A stretch of DNA of 64,000 nt from Agaribacillus aureus. GTDB taxonomy: Bacteria; Bacteroidota; Bacteroidia; Cytophagales; Cyclobacteriaceae. The position numbers were made by a program, and so were the translations under genes. The stretch covers positions 3,162,001-3,226,000 of the forward strand of contig JAUJEB010000001.1 in the NCBI GenBank assembly GCA_030442055.1. The letters run 5' to 3'. Numbering within the stretch: position 1 is the first letter of the stretch; every line of letters begins with the position of its first letter. Of this stretch, positions 8,539 through 18,200 are shown one piece after another. The notes under the pieces were generated by a model. It was not told where the DNA came from and made no database searches. It saw only the letters and a program-made list of their open reading frames with translations.

Positions 8539-10737
8539 ATGCATCCGCCAGGAATTAAGAAATCTTTTGCCTTGAAGCTACTAGCTATTGCCGTTGCAAT
8601 AGCATCATGCCAAAAAGAGGGCGATAAAGATATACCAGCAGGTATCGATACAGGAACAAAACTATTAATAGAAGAGTATATTTTGCCCGAAAGCGAAACA
8701 AAAACGTATCCCGCCGGCTACGAAATTGTTGCGGATAATGGTATGAGGATCGACGGTGATATCGTATGTGACGGCGATTTCACCCTCACCTCATCCAATG
8801 GTGATATCGTTATTGGCGGCAAAATAACTCATTTAGACCAACCCAAGGTCAACGGCGATAAATCGGGAAGAATAAGTCTCCGAACCGCTGCTGAAAAAGC
8901 CGACGACGGATTCTCACGGACTATCACCGCTCAAAATGGAAATATCATTCTCAGAAAAGGTGCCACTATATTTTCAGGCAGAGGGCAACATGCCACCACT
9001 GAAAGTTTGTCAAACTACGCCGGACTATATGAAGGAAAAGGGGGTGGAAATGGCGGGCTGATTATTCTTAATGCCCCCCAGGGTAAAATAATTCTGCCCG
9101 ACCTGGGTGACACAGTCGTTAGGTTTAGAGATGAGGTTTTTGTGTTGGGTAACGGCGGAAATGGCGCCGGTGTTGAAATAATCCCAAACCTGGTCAATGG
9201 CGAGGCAGGTATTGTGGAAGTCCGGGGCGGTTTGGGCGGAAATTCCGGTAAACTAATCATTGACGCACAGGAAATTGTTGGCCTTCCTTCGCCTCAGGAT
9301 ATGGAAAACCAACCCGATTACATTTATGGTGGCGAAGGCGGGCATGGAGGGCACGTAAGCTGGAAGAACGCCGGAGTAGACATAGAATACAGTAATTTGG
9401 TGAAGGTATTATTTCACGGTGGTGACGGCGGTGAAGGAGCCGTGTTGGGAGGATATGGAGGATATGTTGAGTTCAGCTCTGCCTTTGAAAGCAGCATTAA
9501 AATAGGCAAACCAATGCCGCTGGTAAATGGCTACGGTGGACATGGAGGTGATGTATTTGGCTCACCGATACCTTTAACGGAAGTCCAGGCAGGAAATGGC
9601 GGTGAATATACAGTGGACGGCTTTCCAGGTTGGGATGGCGGTGTTGATGAAAACGGAGACATTTACCGGGATGGCGGTATTGGAGGTAGTGTTGTTGGTC
9701 AAGGCGGGAATGGTGGTGATATTCAGCAAGATGTGATGGCGTTCCTTGGTTTTGCAGGTGAGGGTGGTAACAGTGATCAATCGAGGGAAACGTGGCCCGA
9801 ATTACTCGGCCGAGATCTAACCTTCTTATCCAGCGCTTTTGGCGTAGTTGGTGGTGAGGGTGGTAAAGGATATTCCGATTGTGAAGGATGCCCCGGAGGA
9901 AACGGTGGAGGCAATGGTGGTGCGACAGCTATTGGCGGTGATGGCGGAAGCGTCCTGGGAAATGTTATCATGGGATACGGTGGTAACGGAGGGGATACAT
10001 GGGCTGTCCTCTACCGTGCACCTGGTAACGGAGGAGATGGAAATCCGGCCGGATTAGGTGGTAATTGTGTGCTGCCCGTGGAACCCTCACCAGGGAAAGG
10101 AGGTTCCGGTAATTCATTTAACGGTGAAGATGGCGAACATTTGGGAGCAGCACTTGGGAACAATTATACAGTATTTGATGGAGCACTATGCGGCGAAGAC
10201 CTCGAATGCGAAGACCAGGGTGAAGATCCGACGATTAGCTGTCTTGCAGTTGATGCACAGGCCACATATTACCATAAACAGTTATACGCAATTTCAGAAG
10301 ATCGGGCACTATACAGTGAATTAACCGTGTATCAAACGGTCCTGGAAAGAAACCAGATCAATACTTCACCATCTAAATTCCATTATACCATCAGTGGTGT
10401 TTTGTACGGACGTGAACGTGATGGAGAAGGCAGGCCAATAGCAACGTCCGTGAATTTCTCAGGACCTGACGACAGTCCTGATTTTAAAGAATACAATAGC
10501 ATGATCCGGGGGGTTATGAGGCAAGCATCCAGGATGGATTGTTCTGGAGAAGGCACTTTACTCCTGCCGGGAGATTATAACGTTATAAACTGCCCCCACA
10601 TAGAAGGAACCGTGTGTGAAGAATTCCAGGTTACAGGATGCCTTTCTTTCCTGACTGAGGATGTTACCATTCAGCCAGGAACCCATTGTTGTATCCCTCC
10701 CGGACATTCCGATTACACGGTGTGTAGTGGCGGATAA
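8539..10737 (+). CDS. Glycine-rich surface lipoprotein
   Basis: 732 residues. A lipoprotein signal ends in the lipobox AIASC (Cys near residue 24). After a beta-rich leader (about 40-150), residues about 165-545 are dominated by Gly-Gly-x-Gly runs (GGNGGN, GGEGGHGGH, GGYGGY, GGDGGE), about one per 10-20 residues and separated by short hydrophobic strands. This suggests a repetitive beta-solenoid or glycine-rich helix bundle. The last 190 residues are different: non-repetitive and cysteine-rich (about ten Cys, including GTHCCIPPGHSDYTVCSGG), probably disulfide-linked. No enzyme family recognised. It lies 43 bases before a second secreted protein and the two probably form an operon. The lipid anchor suggests an envelope-attached adhesin or matrix protein; that is inference. 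Strong glycine coding bias makes shadow frames common here; they are not genes. Confidence 0.7.
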   Translation: MHPPGIKKSFALKLLAIAVAIASCQKEGDKDIPAGIDTGTKLLIEEYILPESETKTYPAGYEIVADNGMRIDGDIVCDGDFTLTSSNGDIVIGGKITHLDQPKVNGDKSGRISLRTAAEKADDGFSRTITAQNGNIILRKGATIFSGRGQHATTESLSNYAGLYEGKGGGNGGLIILNAPQGKIILPDLGDTVVRFRDEVFVLGNGGNGAGVEIIPNLVNGEAGIVEVRGGLGGNSGKLIIDAQEIVGLPSPQDMENQPDYIYGGEGGHGGHVSWKNAGVDIEYSNLVKVLFHGGDGGEGAVLGGYGGYVEFSSAFESSIKIGKPMPLVNGYGGHGGDVFGSPIPLTEVQAGNGGEYTVDGFPGWDGGVDENGDIYRDGGIGGSVVGQGGNGGDIQQDVMAFLGFAGEGGNSDQSRETWPELLGRDLTFLSSAFGVVGGEGGKGYSDCEGCPGGNGGGNGGATAIGGDGGSVLGNVIMGYGGNGGDTWAVLYRAPGNGGDGNPAGLGGNCVLPVEPSPGKGGSGNSFNGEDGEHLGAALGNNYTVFDGALCGEDLECEDQGEDPTISCLAVDAQATYYHKQLYAISEDRALYSELTVYQTVLERNQINTSPSKFHYTISGVLYGRERDGEGRPIATSVNFSGPDDSPDFKEYNSMIRGVMRQASRMDCSGEGTLLLPGDYNVINCPHIEGTVCEEFQVTGCLSFLTEDVTIQPGTHCCIPPGHSDYTVCSGG

Positions 10738-10780
10738 GTAAAGTATTATTAAAATTGACCCTGTATTTTAAAACACGAAC

Positions 10781-11650
10781 ATGAAAGCTACCATATTTTT
10801 AAAATCTTTTATACTCCTAACTACTATGCCATGGAATTGGAGCAGTGAATCGTTTCAAGCAAAAGCACAACATGCAGATGGGTGGAATATATCATATACT
10901 GTGCCTAAAGATTGGACACTCTACCGCACGGAGGGCCGATTGAAAATGTACATGCACCAGGGAATGGGTTCGGCCTTGTTTATCGCGCCAGCCTTAAACC
11001 AAACACTTCAGGGCATTACCAATGATATTGTCAATCTGGCCGGTGTACTCAACATGCAAGTTCAACCCACAGAGCCTTTGAACGAGCAGACAATAAACGG
11101 AAAAAAAGTAATTGTCGGCGCCGCTGACTTTATCAATAAGGCCACCCACGAAAGGCAGAAATCATATGGCATAACAGTATTCGGCCAAAATAGAACCAGC
11201 CTGGGAATGCTTGTCCTCTCCAGGCCCGAAAACATTGACATCTCCCGTAAAATGTTAGAGGACGTGGTACCAACCGTCAGATTAGGAGACCCCGTTGAAA
11301 ATCAACAGGCCGTCGCCGCATTGGCGGGAACCTGGATCTACTACAGTGGGGCCAATTCACCCAGCATTGCCAGAAGCGGCTCCTGGTCGCACTCCTACGA
11401 GGAAACCGTTTATTTTGATGGCGCCGGCCATTATAACTGGCGTAGTTCGTCGCATGTAGCGGCCACCAGCGATCAGCGCGGGAATTATCAAAGCAGCGCA
11501 TCAAATATTGGTGGCAACAACAGCAAAGGCACCTATACGGTAATTGAAAACACATTGATAGTAAACAATGAACAGAGTTCCTTCGCCTACGATTTTCAGC
11601 TCTTTGGAGGAAAATTAATTTCCGGTGGACGCACATTTTTGAGAGAATAA
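10781..11650 (+). CDS. Secreted two-domain protein of unknown function
   Basis: 289 residues with an N-terminal signal region (cleavage plausible near FQAKAQ). Residues about 35-170 resemble the PsbP/DUF1795-like alpha/beta sandwich fold seen in small secreted proteins (ISYTVPKDWTLYR start, then alternating strands and helices). Residues about 180-289 look like a small beta-barrel of lipocalin type, beginning LAGTWIYYSG and ending in GGKLISGGRTFLRE. It follows the glycine-rich lipoprotein by 43 bases on the same strand, so it is probably a partner. No catalytic motif is visible. The fold suggestions are pattern-based and unverified. Confidence 0.6.
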   Translation: MKATIFLKSFILLTTMPWNWSSESFQAKAQHADGWNISYTVPKDWTLYRTEGRLKMYMHQGMGSALFIAPALNQTLQGITNDIVNLAGVLNMQVQPTEPLNEQTINGKKVIVGAADFINKATHERQKSYGITVFGQNRTSLGMLVLSRPENIDISRKMLEDVVPTVRLGDPVENQQAVAALAGTWIYYSGANSPSIARSGSWSHSYEETVYFDGAGHYNWRSSSHVAATSDQRGNYQSSASNIGGNNSKGTYTVIENTLIVNNEQSSFAYDFQLFGGKLISGGRTFLRE

Positions 11651-12064
11651 TAACCTCTTCTATTTCAAGCAGCTAATCCTGGCTCGTAAAAAGCGAAGGG
11701 TCAGGACTCACCTATAGGTAGTGATTTATGAACTTCCAATTGGAATTTTTTACTATTGCAGCTAATTTTATTGGAAATATTAAAAACTTTTATTCCCAAA
11801 AATGTAACACAAATATCAAACAAGGGGATTAAAAGCTATGTGCAGGCAGCAAATGAAACGCTAACAATGTACCTGTTAATCACAGGAAAACTATGGATGA
11901 GGTAACGTTAAAAACCTGTTAGGGATCAGACATGACCGTAAACGCTTATAGGGCAAGACCATAGGCCCTCCATTTTTTTATTCCAGCGCTTGTTTAGTTT
12001 GATTAAATTAAACTAAAAATCGCGACTTTATGTTTTACATAACAGCAAATGTCCTGTTTATTTC
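11651..12064. other. 414-base regulatory intergenic region
   Basis: No open frame that I can support. It contains a partial dyad around 11708-11724 (core CCTATAGG) and a near-perfect 25-bp palindrome at 11993-12017, 47 bases before the response-regulator start. Otherwise AT-rich, with several T-runs. Confidence 0.5.
11993..12017. promoter_or_regulatory. 25-bp near-perfect palindrome before the response-regulator gene
   Basis: Arms TTTAGTTT and AAACTAAA are joined by the centre GATTAAATT. Of 12 possible pairs around the central base, 11 match; the only break is G12001 against T12009. It sits just upstream of the LytTR regulator gene and could be its autoregulatory operator or the site of another repressor. 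LytTR proteins usually bind direct repeats, so the ligand is uncertain. Confidence 0.5.
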
Positions 12065-12811
12065 ATGAAAACGTCATCAACGAAAATTCTTATCATCGAA
12101 GATGAAATGATCATTGGGGCAAATATCTCTTTACAACTAACAAAGCTGGGGTATGAAGTGATTGGGATCATTCCCCGGGGCGAAGAAGCACTGCTATTTG
12201 TAAGGGAAAACAAGCCGGATGTAATTCTGATGGACATCCGTCTTAAAGGGAAACTCGATGGCATTGAAACCGCACAGCGGATACAGCAAGAATACAATAC
12301 CCCTATCATTTATATCACCGCCAATGCAGATGAAGCACATTTTAATCGCGCCAAATCTACCAGGCCACACGCATTCATTTCCAAACCATTTAAAAAACTT
12401 GATTTGCAACGTGCGATAGAGCTTACCTTAAGTCGAATTGCCGAAGGTGATGACACAAAGAGTAGTGCGAAAAACATAGCAAGCTCTCCCTATAAGTTAA
12501 GTGATGCTATTTTCGTGAGGCATCACGAAAAAATGGTAAAAATTATAATCAGTAATATTCATTATGTTGAAGCAGAGCGCAATTATTGTCGTATCTATTC
12601 CAAGGACAAAAATTATTTACTGGTATTAACCCTGAAAGACCTGGATGAAAAGTTGCCGAAGAAGCATTTCATACGAATACACCGCTCATTTATAGTGAAT
12701 GTTTCCCAAATTGATGAGGTAGGCAATACCCATGTAATCGTAGCAAAAAAGACAATCCCCATAAGTAAAACATATAAAGAAGAATTGCTTAAACGCCTGC
12801 ATACAATTTAA
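12065..12811 (+). CDS. LytTR-family response regulator
   Basis: 248 residues. The N-terminal receiver domain (about 5-125) has the acidic pair E12/D13 in IIEDEM, the phospho-acceptor D57 in ILMDIRLKG, and a conserved Lys in ISKPFKK. A linker rich in Ser/Lys leads to a C-terminal LytTR DNA-binding domain (about 150-248; VEAERNYCRIYSKDKNYLL, FIRIHRSFIVNVSQID). It acts as a cytoplasmic transcription factor activated by phosphorylation. The gene faces the histidine kinase gene tail-to-tail and their stop codons overlap by four bases, a tight but unusual arrangement for a cognate pair. The upstream region contains a 25-bp palindrome. Function call is strong; target genes unknown. Confidence 0.92.
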   Translation: MKTSSTKILIIEDEMIIGANISLQLTKLGYEVIGIIPRGEEALLFVRENKPDVILMDIRLKGKLDGIETAQRIQQEYNTPIIYITANADEAHFNRAKSTRPHAFISKPFKKLDLQRAIELTLSRIAEGDDTKSSAKNIASSPYKLSDAIFVRHHEKMVKIIISNIHYVEAERNYCRIYSKDKNYLLVLTLKDLDEKLPKKHFIRIHRSFIVNVSQIDEVGNTHVIVAKKTIPISKTYKEELLKRLHTI

Positions 12812-14775
12812 TTGTTATGAGGTTCGGTCCTGAACTCAAAGGATATAGAGGTGCCCTGTTGCTGCAAACGGTTCATTTTTCCCTGTAGTTGCTGACATAA
12901 TAAATTAACCAGCTGCATACCAAAGCCAGTCCCTGCCGGCTTTTTATTGACGTTTTGCCCTATGCCATTATCTGAGATTTCAAGATACAGCAACTCATCG
13001 GTTTTTTGTTCCAGGGCTAGCTTTACCTCCCCCTTCCTATTATCGGGAAAAGCGTACTTCAGCGCATTTGTCAGAAGCTCATTAACAATCAGTCCCAGGG
13101 GAATAGCTGTATCTACATCCAACTCCAGGGCCGACATCTCGTAAACAATGTCGACCTGTTGCACCATACCAAACGAGTCCAGCACATGTGTTCCCAGGTT
13201 GTTAAAGTAATCTTTCATTTCAATGGTTGAAAGATTAGTTCCCTGATACAATTTCTGATGAATCATACTCATGGATTGCACCCTGTTCTGACTCTCCTGC
13301 ATCACATTGATGGCATTGTCATCTTTCAATTGGGCTGATTGCAGGGCCAACAACCCGGAAACAATTTCCAGGTTGTTTTTTACCCGGTGATGGATCTCTT
13401 TCAATAAAAACTCCTTCTCCTTGTTTTGCTTTTCCAATAGCGCATTTTTTTCCTTATTGTTTTTATAATTCCTGTATAGTACCAATATAAATAACAATAA
13501 AAAGCCGGCAATGATAAGGATAATTGTTTGCCTGGTGCTTTGTTGTGCCAATTCCGTTTCCTGCAATTTAATGGTGCTTTCTTTGAGCGCGACGTCAAAC
13601 TCGGTTTGAAGCAGAGAGATGCGCTGGTCCGCTTCAGCGGTAAAAATGCTGTTTTTCAGCTTGTCATATTCAATAAATGCCTGATAAGCCTCTTCATATG
13701 CCTGGGTTGCCGCAAAGGCAAATCCCAAAGCTTCATACGCCTGGCTTAGATAATACTCATCTCCAAAATCCTTGGTCGCAACTTCAATGCATTTTTGCAG
13801 ACTTTTTATGGCCTCCTCGCTTTTTCCTTCCAGGTTTTGAAGTTTCCCTATAGATAACCATGAGCGCATGATCATGAAGTCGTTTTCTAAAAGTTCGGCA
13901 TATTTAACGGCGCGAATACCATCGGACGCAGCCGCCTCAAATTGTTTTAAATGAGCATTTAGATCAGCCAAAGCAATATATACATCGCTCAAATTATTAT
14001 AGAAACCATATTGCTCGCCTATTGCAATGGCGCGATTATAATAATCCATGGCTTCTTCGTGCTTTTGAAGATTAAAGTAATTATTACCAACCACATATAA
14101 TGTAAAATCGTAATCCAGGTCTTTGATGCCGCGCTCCTCAAAAATGCCGATAGACTTCAATCCATATTCCAACCCTTTTTCAAATTTCGATTGCTTCCAA
14201 AAAATGTTACTGAGGTCGCTATAGGCCAGTGCAATGGCCTTTTTATCGTTCAGTTTTTCTCCTAATCTCAATGATTCCAACGCATAATCAGCGGCCTTAT
14301 CCAATTCACCTCTGCGTTCGAAAACATATCCCAGCTGTGTGTTTAAAAAGGCGAGATCTTCCTCCTTCACTTTGCTTTCCGCATCTTTAAGCACCATCAA
14401 AGCACTATCCAATTTTTCCATTCGCAACAAAATGGCCCCCTGCGTAATCTGAAACCTGCCCTTCCACAGCAAATTGTTTTTAGAAGCCGACAACGCCAGC
14501 CCCTTTTTAGCAAAGGAAAGGGAAGTATTTAAATTGCGTGTATGCCAATAGTAGGCCAGATCATTTAGCATGGATAGGCTAATGGTGTCATTATTTACCT
14601 TATCCCACGACCCTTCAAGGATGGTTAAATAAGCGTCATCAAAATCATCTGTTTCCACAAATACTTTTTTGTAGGGCTTGGCTCCCTCCAGATCAATAAA
14701 CTGCCCTTCGCAAGTAAACGCATCTATCAATGAAAATATACCTATAAAAACAATCCTCAGAATAGACCCTTTCAT
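12808..14775 (-). CDS. TPR-containing sensor histidine kinase (HisKA_2 type)
   Basis: About 655 residues from the ATG at 14775 (a start at 14802 is also open, but the nearer ATG begins the signal-like segment ILRIVFIGIFSL). The N-terminal 370 residues are TPR-like helical repeats in the periplasm. A membrane helix (IILIIAGFLLLFILVLY) is followed by a coiled-coil linker, the HisKA_2 box with EIHHRVKNNL (His of the HR pair near residue 463), and a HATPase domain with N-box NELLTNALKYAF and the glycine boxes SDNGIGQN and GTGFGMQLV. This layout is common in Bacteroidota and usually pairs with LytTR regulators. The convergent, stop-overlapping LytTR gene is the likely partner. The stimulus is unknown; the TPR domain suggests protein-protein sensing. 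Confidence 0.9.
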   Translation of the reverse strand: MKGSILRIVFIGIFSLIDAFTCEGQFIDLEGAKPYKKVFVETDDFDDAYLTILEGSWDKVNNDTISLSMLNDLAYYWHTRNLNTSLSFAKKGLALSASKNNLLWKGRFQITQGAILLRMEKLDSALMVLKDAESKVKEEDLAFLNTQLGYVFERRGELDKAADYALESLRLGEKLNDKKAIALAYSDLSNIFWKQSKFEKGLEYGLKSIGIFEERGIKDLDYDFTLYVVGNNYFNLQKHEEAMDYYNRAIAIGEQYGFYNNLSDVYIALADLNAHLKQFEAAASDGIRAVKYAELLENDFMIMRSWLSIGKLQNLEGKSEEAIKSLQKCIEVATKDFGDEYYLSQAYEALGFAFAATQAYEEAYQAFIEYDKLKNSIFTAEADQRISLLQTEFDVALKESTIKLQETELAQQSTRQTIILIIAGFLLLFILVLYRNYKNNKEKNALLEKQNKEKEFLLKEIHHRVKNNLEIVSGLLALQSAQLKDDNAINVMQESQNRVQSMSMIHQKLYQGTNLSTIEMKDYFNNLGTHVLDSFGMVQQVDIVYEMSALELDVDTAIPLGLIVNELLTNALKYAFPDNRKGEVKLALEQKTDELLYLEISDNGIGQNVNKKPAGTGFGMQLVNLLCQQLQGKMNRLQQQGTSISFEFRTEPHNN

Positions 14776-15245
14776 CAAAATTGTTCGTTGGTGGTTATTC
14801 AAATATGAAATTACAAATTTTGAGTGGAGATTTTCACCTTACAATCCACAATAACTCGGGCTATCAGGTAATCGCCATTAGCTAGCCAGCAAAACTTTAC
14901 ACCTTTGACTAACAAATTAAGGTTTTGCAAGATATCTCCGATAAATAAAATAGTGCATTCGGACAAAAAATACAGACCTTCATCCTAAGCCCTTTTACAA
15001 TCCCGGAATTGACCTGTATTTTAGAATAAAACCAACTAATGACTACTACATGAAACGGGGTTTTTCATTCCTTTTTATGGTACTTTTTCTTCCTCGGGAA
15101 AGGATTGCCTTTGAGCAAGCATACAATGATACCGGGAGCCTGAAGAGATCGGGCCTCCCGGATGTAGAAAATCAATTACCTCTCATGCGAAAAACACTAT
15201 TTCCAATAACCTTTAAGGTGAGGTTTCTTGAAAATTGATCTTATT
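14776..15245. other. Divergent intergenic region between kinase and cyclase
   Basis: 470 bases between two divergent genes, expected to hold both promoters. It contains one open frame (15050-15238, 62 codons) listed separately as doubtful. A stretch near 15010-15025 (TTGACC, then TAGAAT) is promoter-like but not convincing. No dyad of note. Confidence 0.4.
15050..15238 (+). CDS. Doubtful small ORF or leader peptide
   Basis: 62 codons with an ATG start and a hydrophobic N-terminus (GFSFLFMVLFLP) that could be a signal sequence, ending seven bases before the chosen start of the cyclase gene. No homologous domain recognised, and the second half looks non-coding. It could be a short leader for the cyclase operon or simply chance. 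Kept only because of its position and signal-like start. Confidence 0.2.
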   Translation: MKRGFSFLFMVLFLPRERIAFEQAYNDTGSLKRSGLPDVENQLPLMRKTLFPITFKVRFLEN

Positions 15246-18200
15246 ATGATCTGTTCAAACTGTCATTTTGAGAATCCTGATGGGATAAAATTTTGTGGCA
15301 ATTGTGGTTCGCCGCAACACCTTTTATGCCCATCCTGCGGATTTGAGAACCCTCCCGGATTTAAGTTTTGTGGCAATTGCGGGGTACCCTTGGGGAAACA
15401 AGCTGCCGGCTTATCGCAACCCGCCAAAGTGCGCCAGCGCCGGGAAAAAACAGAGGCTGAGAGAAGACATCTCACGGTATTATTTTGTGATCTGGTCGGA
15501 TCTACCGCGTTGTCCGATGAATTGGATCCGGAAGATTTACGGGTGTTGATTACCGAATATCAGAAAGTATGTGAAAAGGTTGTGGCCCGTTATGAAGGAC
15601 ATGTCGCGCAATATCTGGGTGATGGCATTTTGGTTTACTTCGGTTATCCCACCGCACACGAAAACGATGCACATCGAGCCGTAAGTTCCGGATTAGGCAT
15701 TTTGGAGGCCGTACAAAAATTCAGTAAGCACCTCAGGGAATCTAACCATTCAGGTATTTCGGTCCGAATCGGAATCCATACCGGGCATGTGGTAGTTGGC
15801 GATATGGGAGGCACCGGACAAGCCCAGCAACTCGCCCTCGGTGCAACCCCTAATATTGCGGCCAGGCTGGAGGGGCTTGCGGAGCCTGACACCGTTATCA
15901 TCAGCGCCGATACCTACAAGCTTATACAACGATATTTCTCCTGTGAAAATAAAGGCGCCCAAACGGTCAAGGGAATTTCCTATCCTGTTGAGATCTACCA
16001 GGTGATGGGTGAAAACACCGCGAGAAGCCGTTTTGAAGCCAATCAGGCACACATGGATCAAACGCCTATAGTGGGAAGGGAAAAAGAGATAAACCGCTTG
16101 ATGGAATTGTGGGAAACAGCCAAGCATGGTAACTCTCAAACCATTATGCTAAGCGGTGAGGCCGGAATTGGGAAATCGCGTGTACTGCAGCAAATGATCG
16201 TACATGTAGCGTCAGATTCAAATGCCTGGCTCATGAACCATCAATGCTCCCCCTATCATAAACGCACACCTTATTACGCATTTGTTCAGGCAATTAAAGA
16301 TGTTGCCCTGCAATTTGAGGGAGACGAGCCCGCCAATGAGCAAATCAAACGTCTTGAAGGGTTTCTGCTACAACAGGGATTGCCTTTAGAAGGGATGGTA
16401 CCACTCTTTGCTCAAATTATGGGTATTTCATTGGAGGACAGCAACTATCAACCTACTCCTTTTGGTCTGGATCAACAAAAGGAAAAGCTAACCAAGGCTT
16501 TTCTCAAAATGTTTCTGGGACGGGCGGTCAAACAAAATTTATTAGTAATATTTGAAGATTTGCACTGGGCAGATCCCTATACGATTGATGTTATTGAACA
16601 TCTTATCAATCGACCTCCGGTATACAATATCCTGACTATCCTGAGTTTCAGGCCAGAGTTTGACCCACCCTGGCCCATCCAACCGCATATAGTTCCGTTG
16701 CCCCTAACCAACCTGCCAGGCAGTGCCGTTGAAGAGATCGTCTCAAACGTTGCTGGCGGTAAACTATTGCCGCAGGAGTTAAAGGACCAGATCATACAAA
16801 AGACCGATGGCGTACCACTTTTTACTGAGGAGTTGACCAAAATGGTGCTGGGCTCCGAGATGGTCAAAGAACACGAAGATCGCTATGAACTTACGGGGCC
16901 GTTATCATCCCTTCAAATTCCTTCGAGTCTGCATGATTCCCTGATAGCCCGGTTGGACCGCATGTCCAATACCAAAGAGGTAGCACAGATAGGAGCGGTT
17001 ATTGGCCGCGAGTTTAGCCACGAATTGATTAACGTAGCTTCCCGGATGGAGGCAAATGCCCTGCAAGCCTGTCTCAGTCAGTTGGTTGAATCCGAAATTT
17101 TATTGGAACTTGGTATTCGCCCCCATACAACTTTCAGATTCAGGCATGCACTGATCAGAGATGCGGCCTATGAATCTTTATTGAAAAGCCAAAGAAAAAA
17201 TTATCATCTGCGGATAGCCAATGATCTGACTAACAATTTTCCCGATACGGTGAAAAACAAACCTGAGATGCTGGCTTATCAATTCGAAAAAGCCGGAAGC
17301 CCAGTGGAAGCCAGTGCTCATTGGGTTAAAGCGGGAGAAAGGGCTAAGCAACGTCTGGCTTATGATGAAGCACATAACTTTTTAGAGAGAGGTTTAAGCC
17401 TGATCTATCAAATGTCAACCGGAGAGGAACGTTCGAAACTTGAGCTGAAAGCCCTGTCCATTCAGGTGCCCTTGCTCATGATTACCAAAGGCTGGGTCTC
17501 CATCCCCGCTTTCAAAGCCAGCTGCAGAATGAAAGAGCTGGCTGAAGCACAGGAAGACGCCACCAGCCTTTTTGAGGCGTTGAGAGGGGTAATTACCTAC
17601 CAGTTATTTATAGGCAATCCCGACAAAGCACTGCAACATGCTACCGACGCGCTTGAGATAGCTAAAAAGCTTCAGATCCCTGATCTGATCATAGAAGGCC
17701 ACCGCCTCATCGGGCAATCTTCAATTTATGCCGGCTCCTATCAACAAAGTCTGGAATCTTTTGAAAAGGCCATTGTATTATCCGGATCAAACAGGAATAG
17801 TTCCAAGAACTATTTCATCAGTGCAGATCCCGGTATTTTTAGTTTAATCCAGAGCAGCCATGTGATATTTTGCCTTGGCTATCCCGATCAGGCGCGAGAG
17901 CGGGCCGAAATAGCATTGTTGAAAGCAAATAAAATGAAACAACCTTATGGTCAGGTGCTTTGCAACTTTCTTAGTTCGAACGTGGCATGTCTTGTCGGTG
18001 ATTTTGAAAAGGGGATGGCGTATGGGGAAAAATGTAAAACACTTTGCGAAGAGTACGGTATCACCATGTTTGCCAGTGAATCAATGAATTTTCTTGGCTA
18101 TGTGCTGGTGCAAATGGATGATGCTGAAAAAGGGCTGCAAGCCATGCAGGAATCTTTAAAATGGCGAATTGAGCACAATATAATGGCCGGCATTCATCTG

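Noticed and set aside
9777-10324. Several frames in the glycine-rich gene, on both strands
   Set aside because: Produced by the GGN/GGT codon bias of the lipoprotein; no start signals or families.
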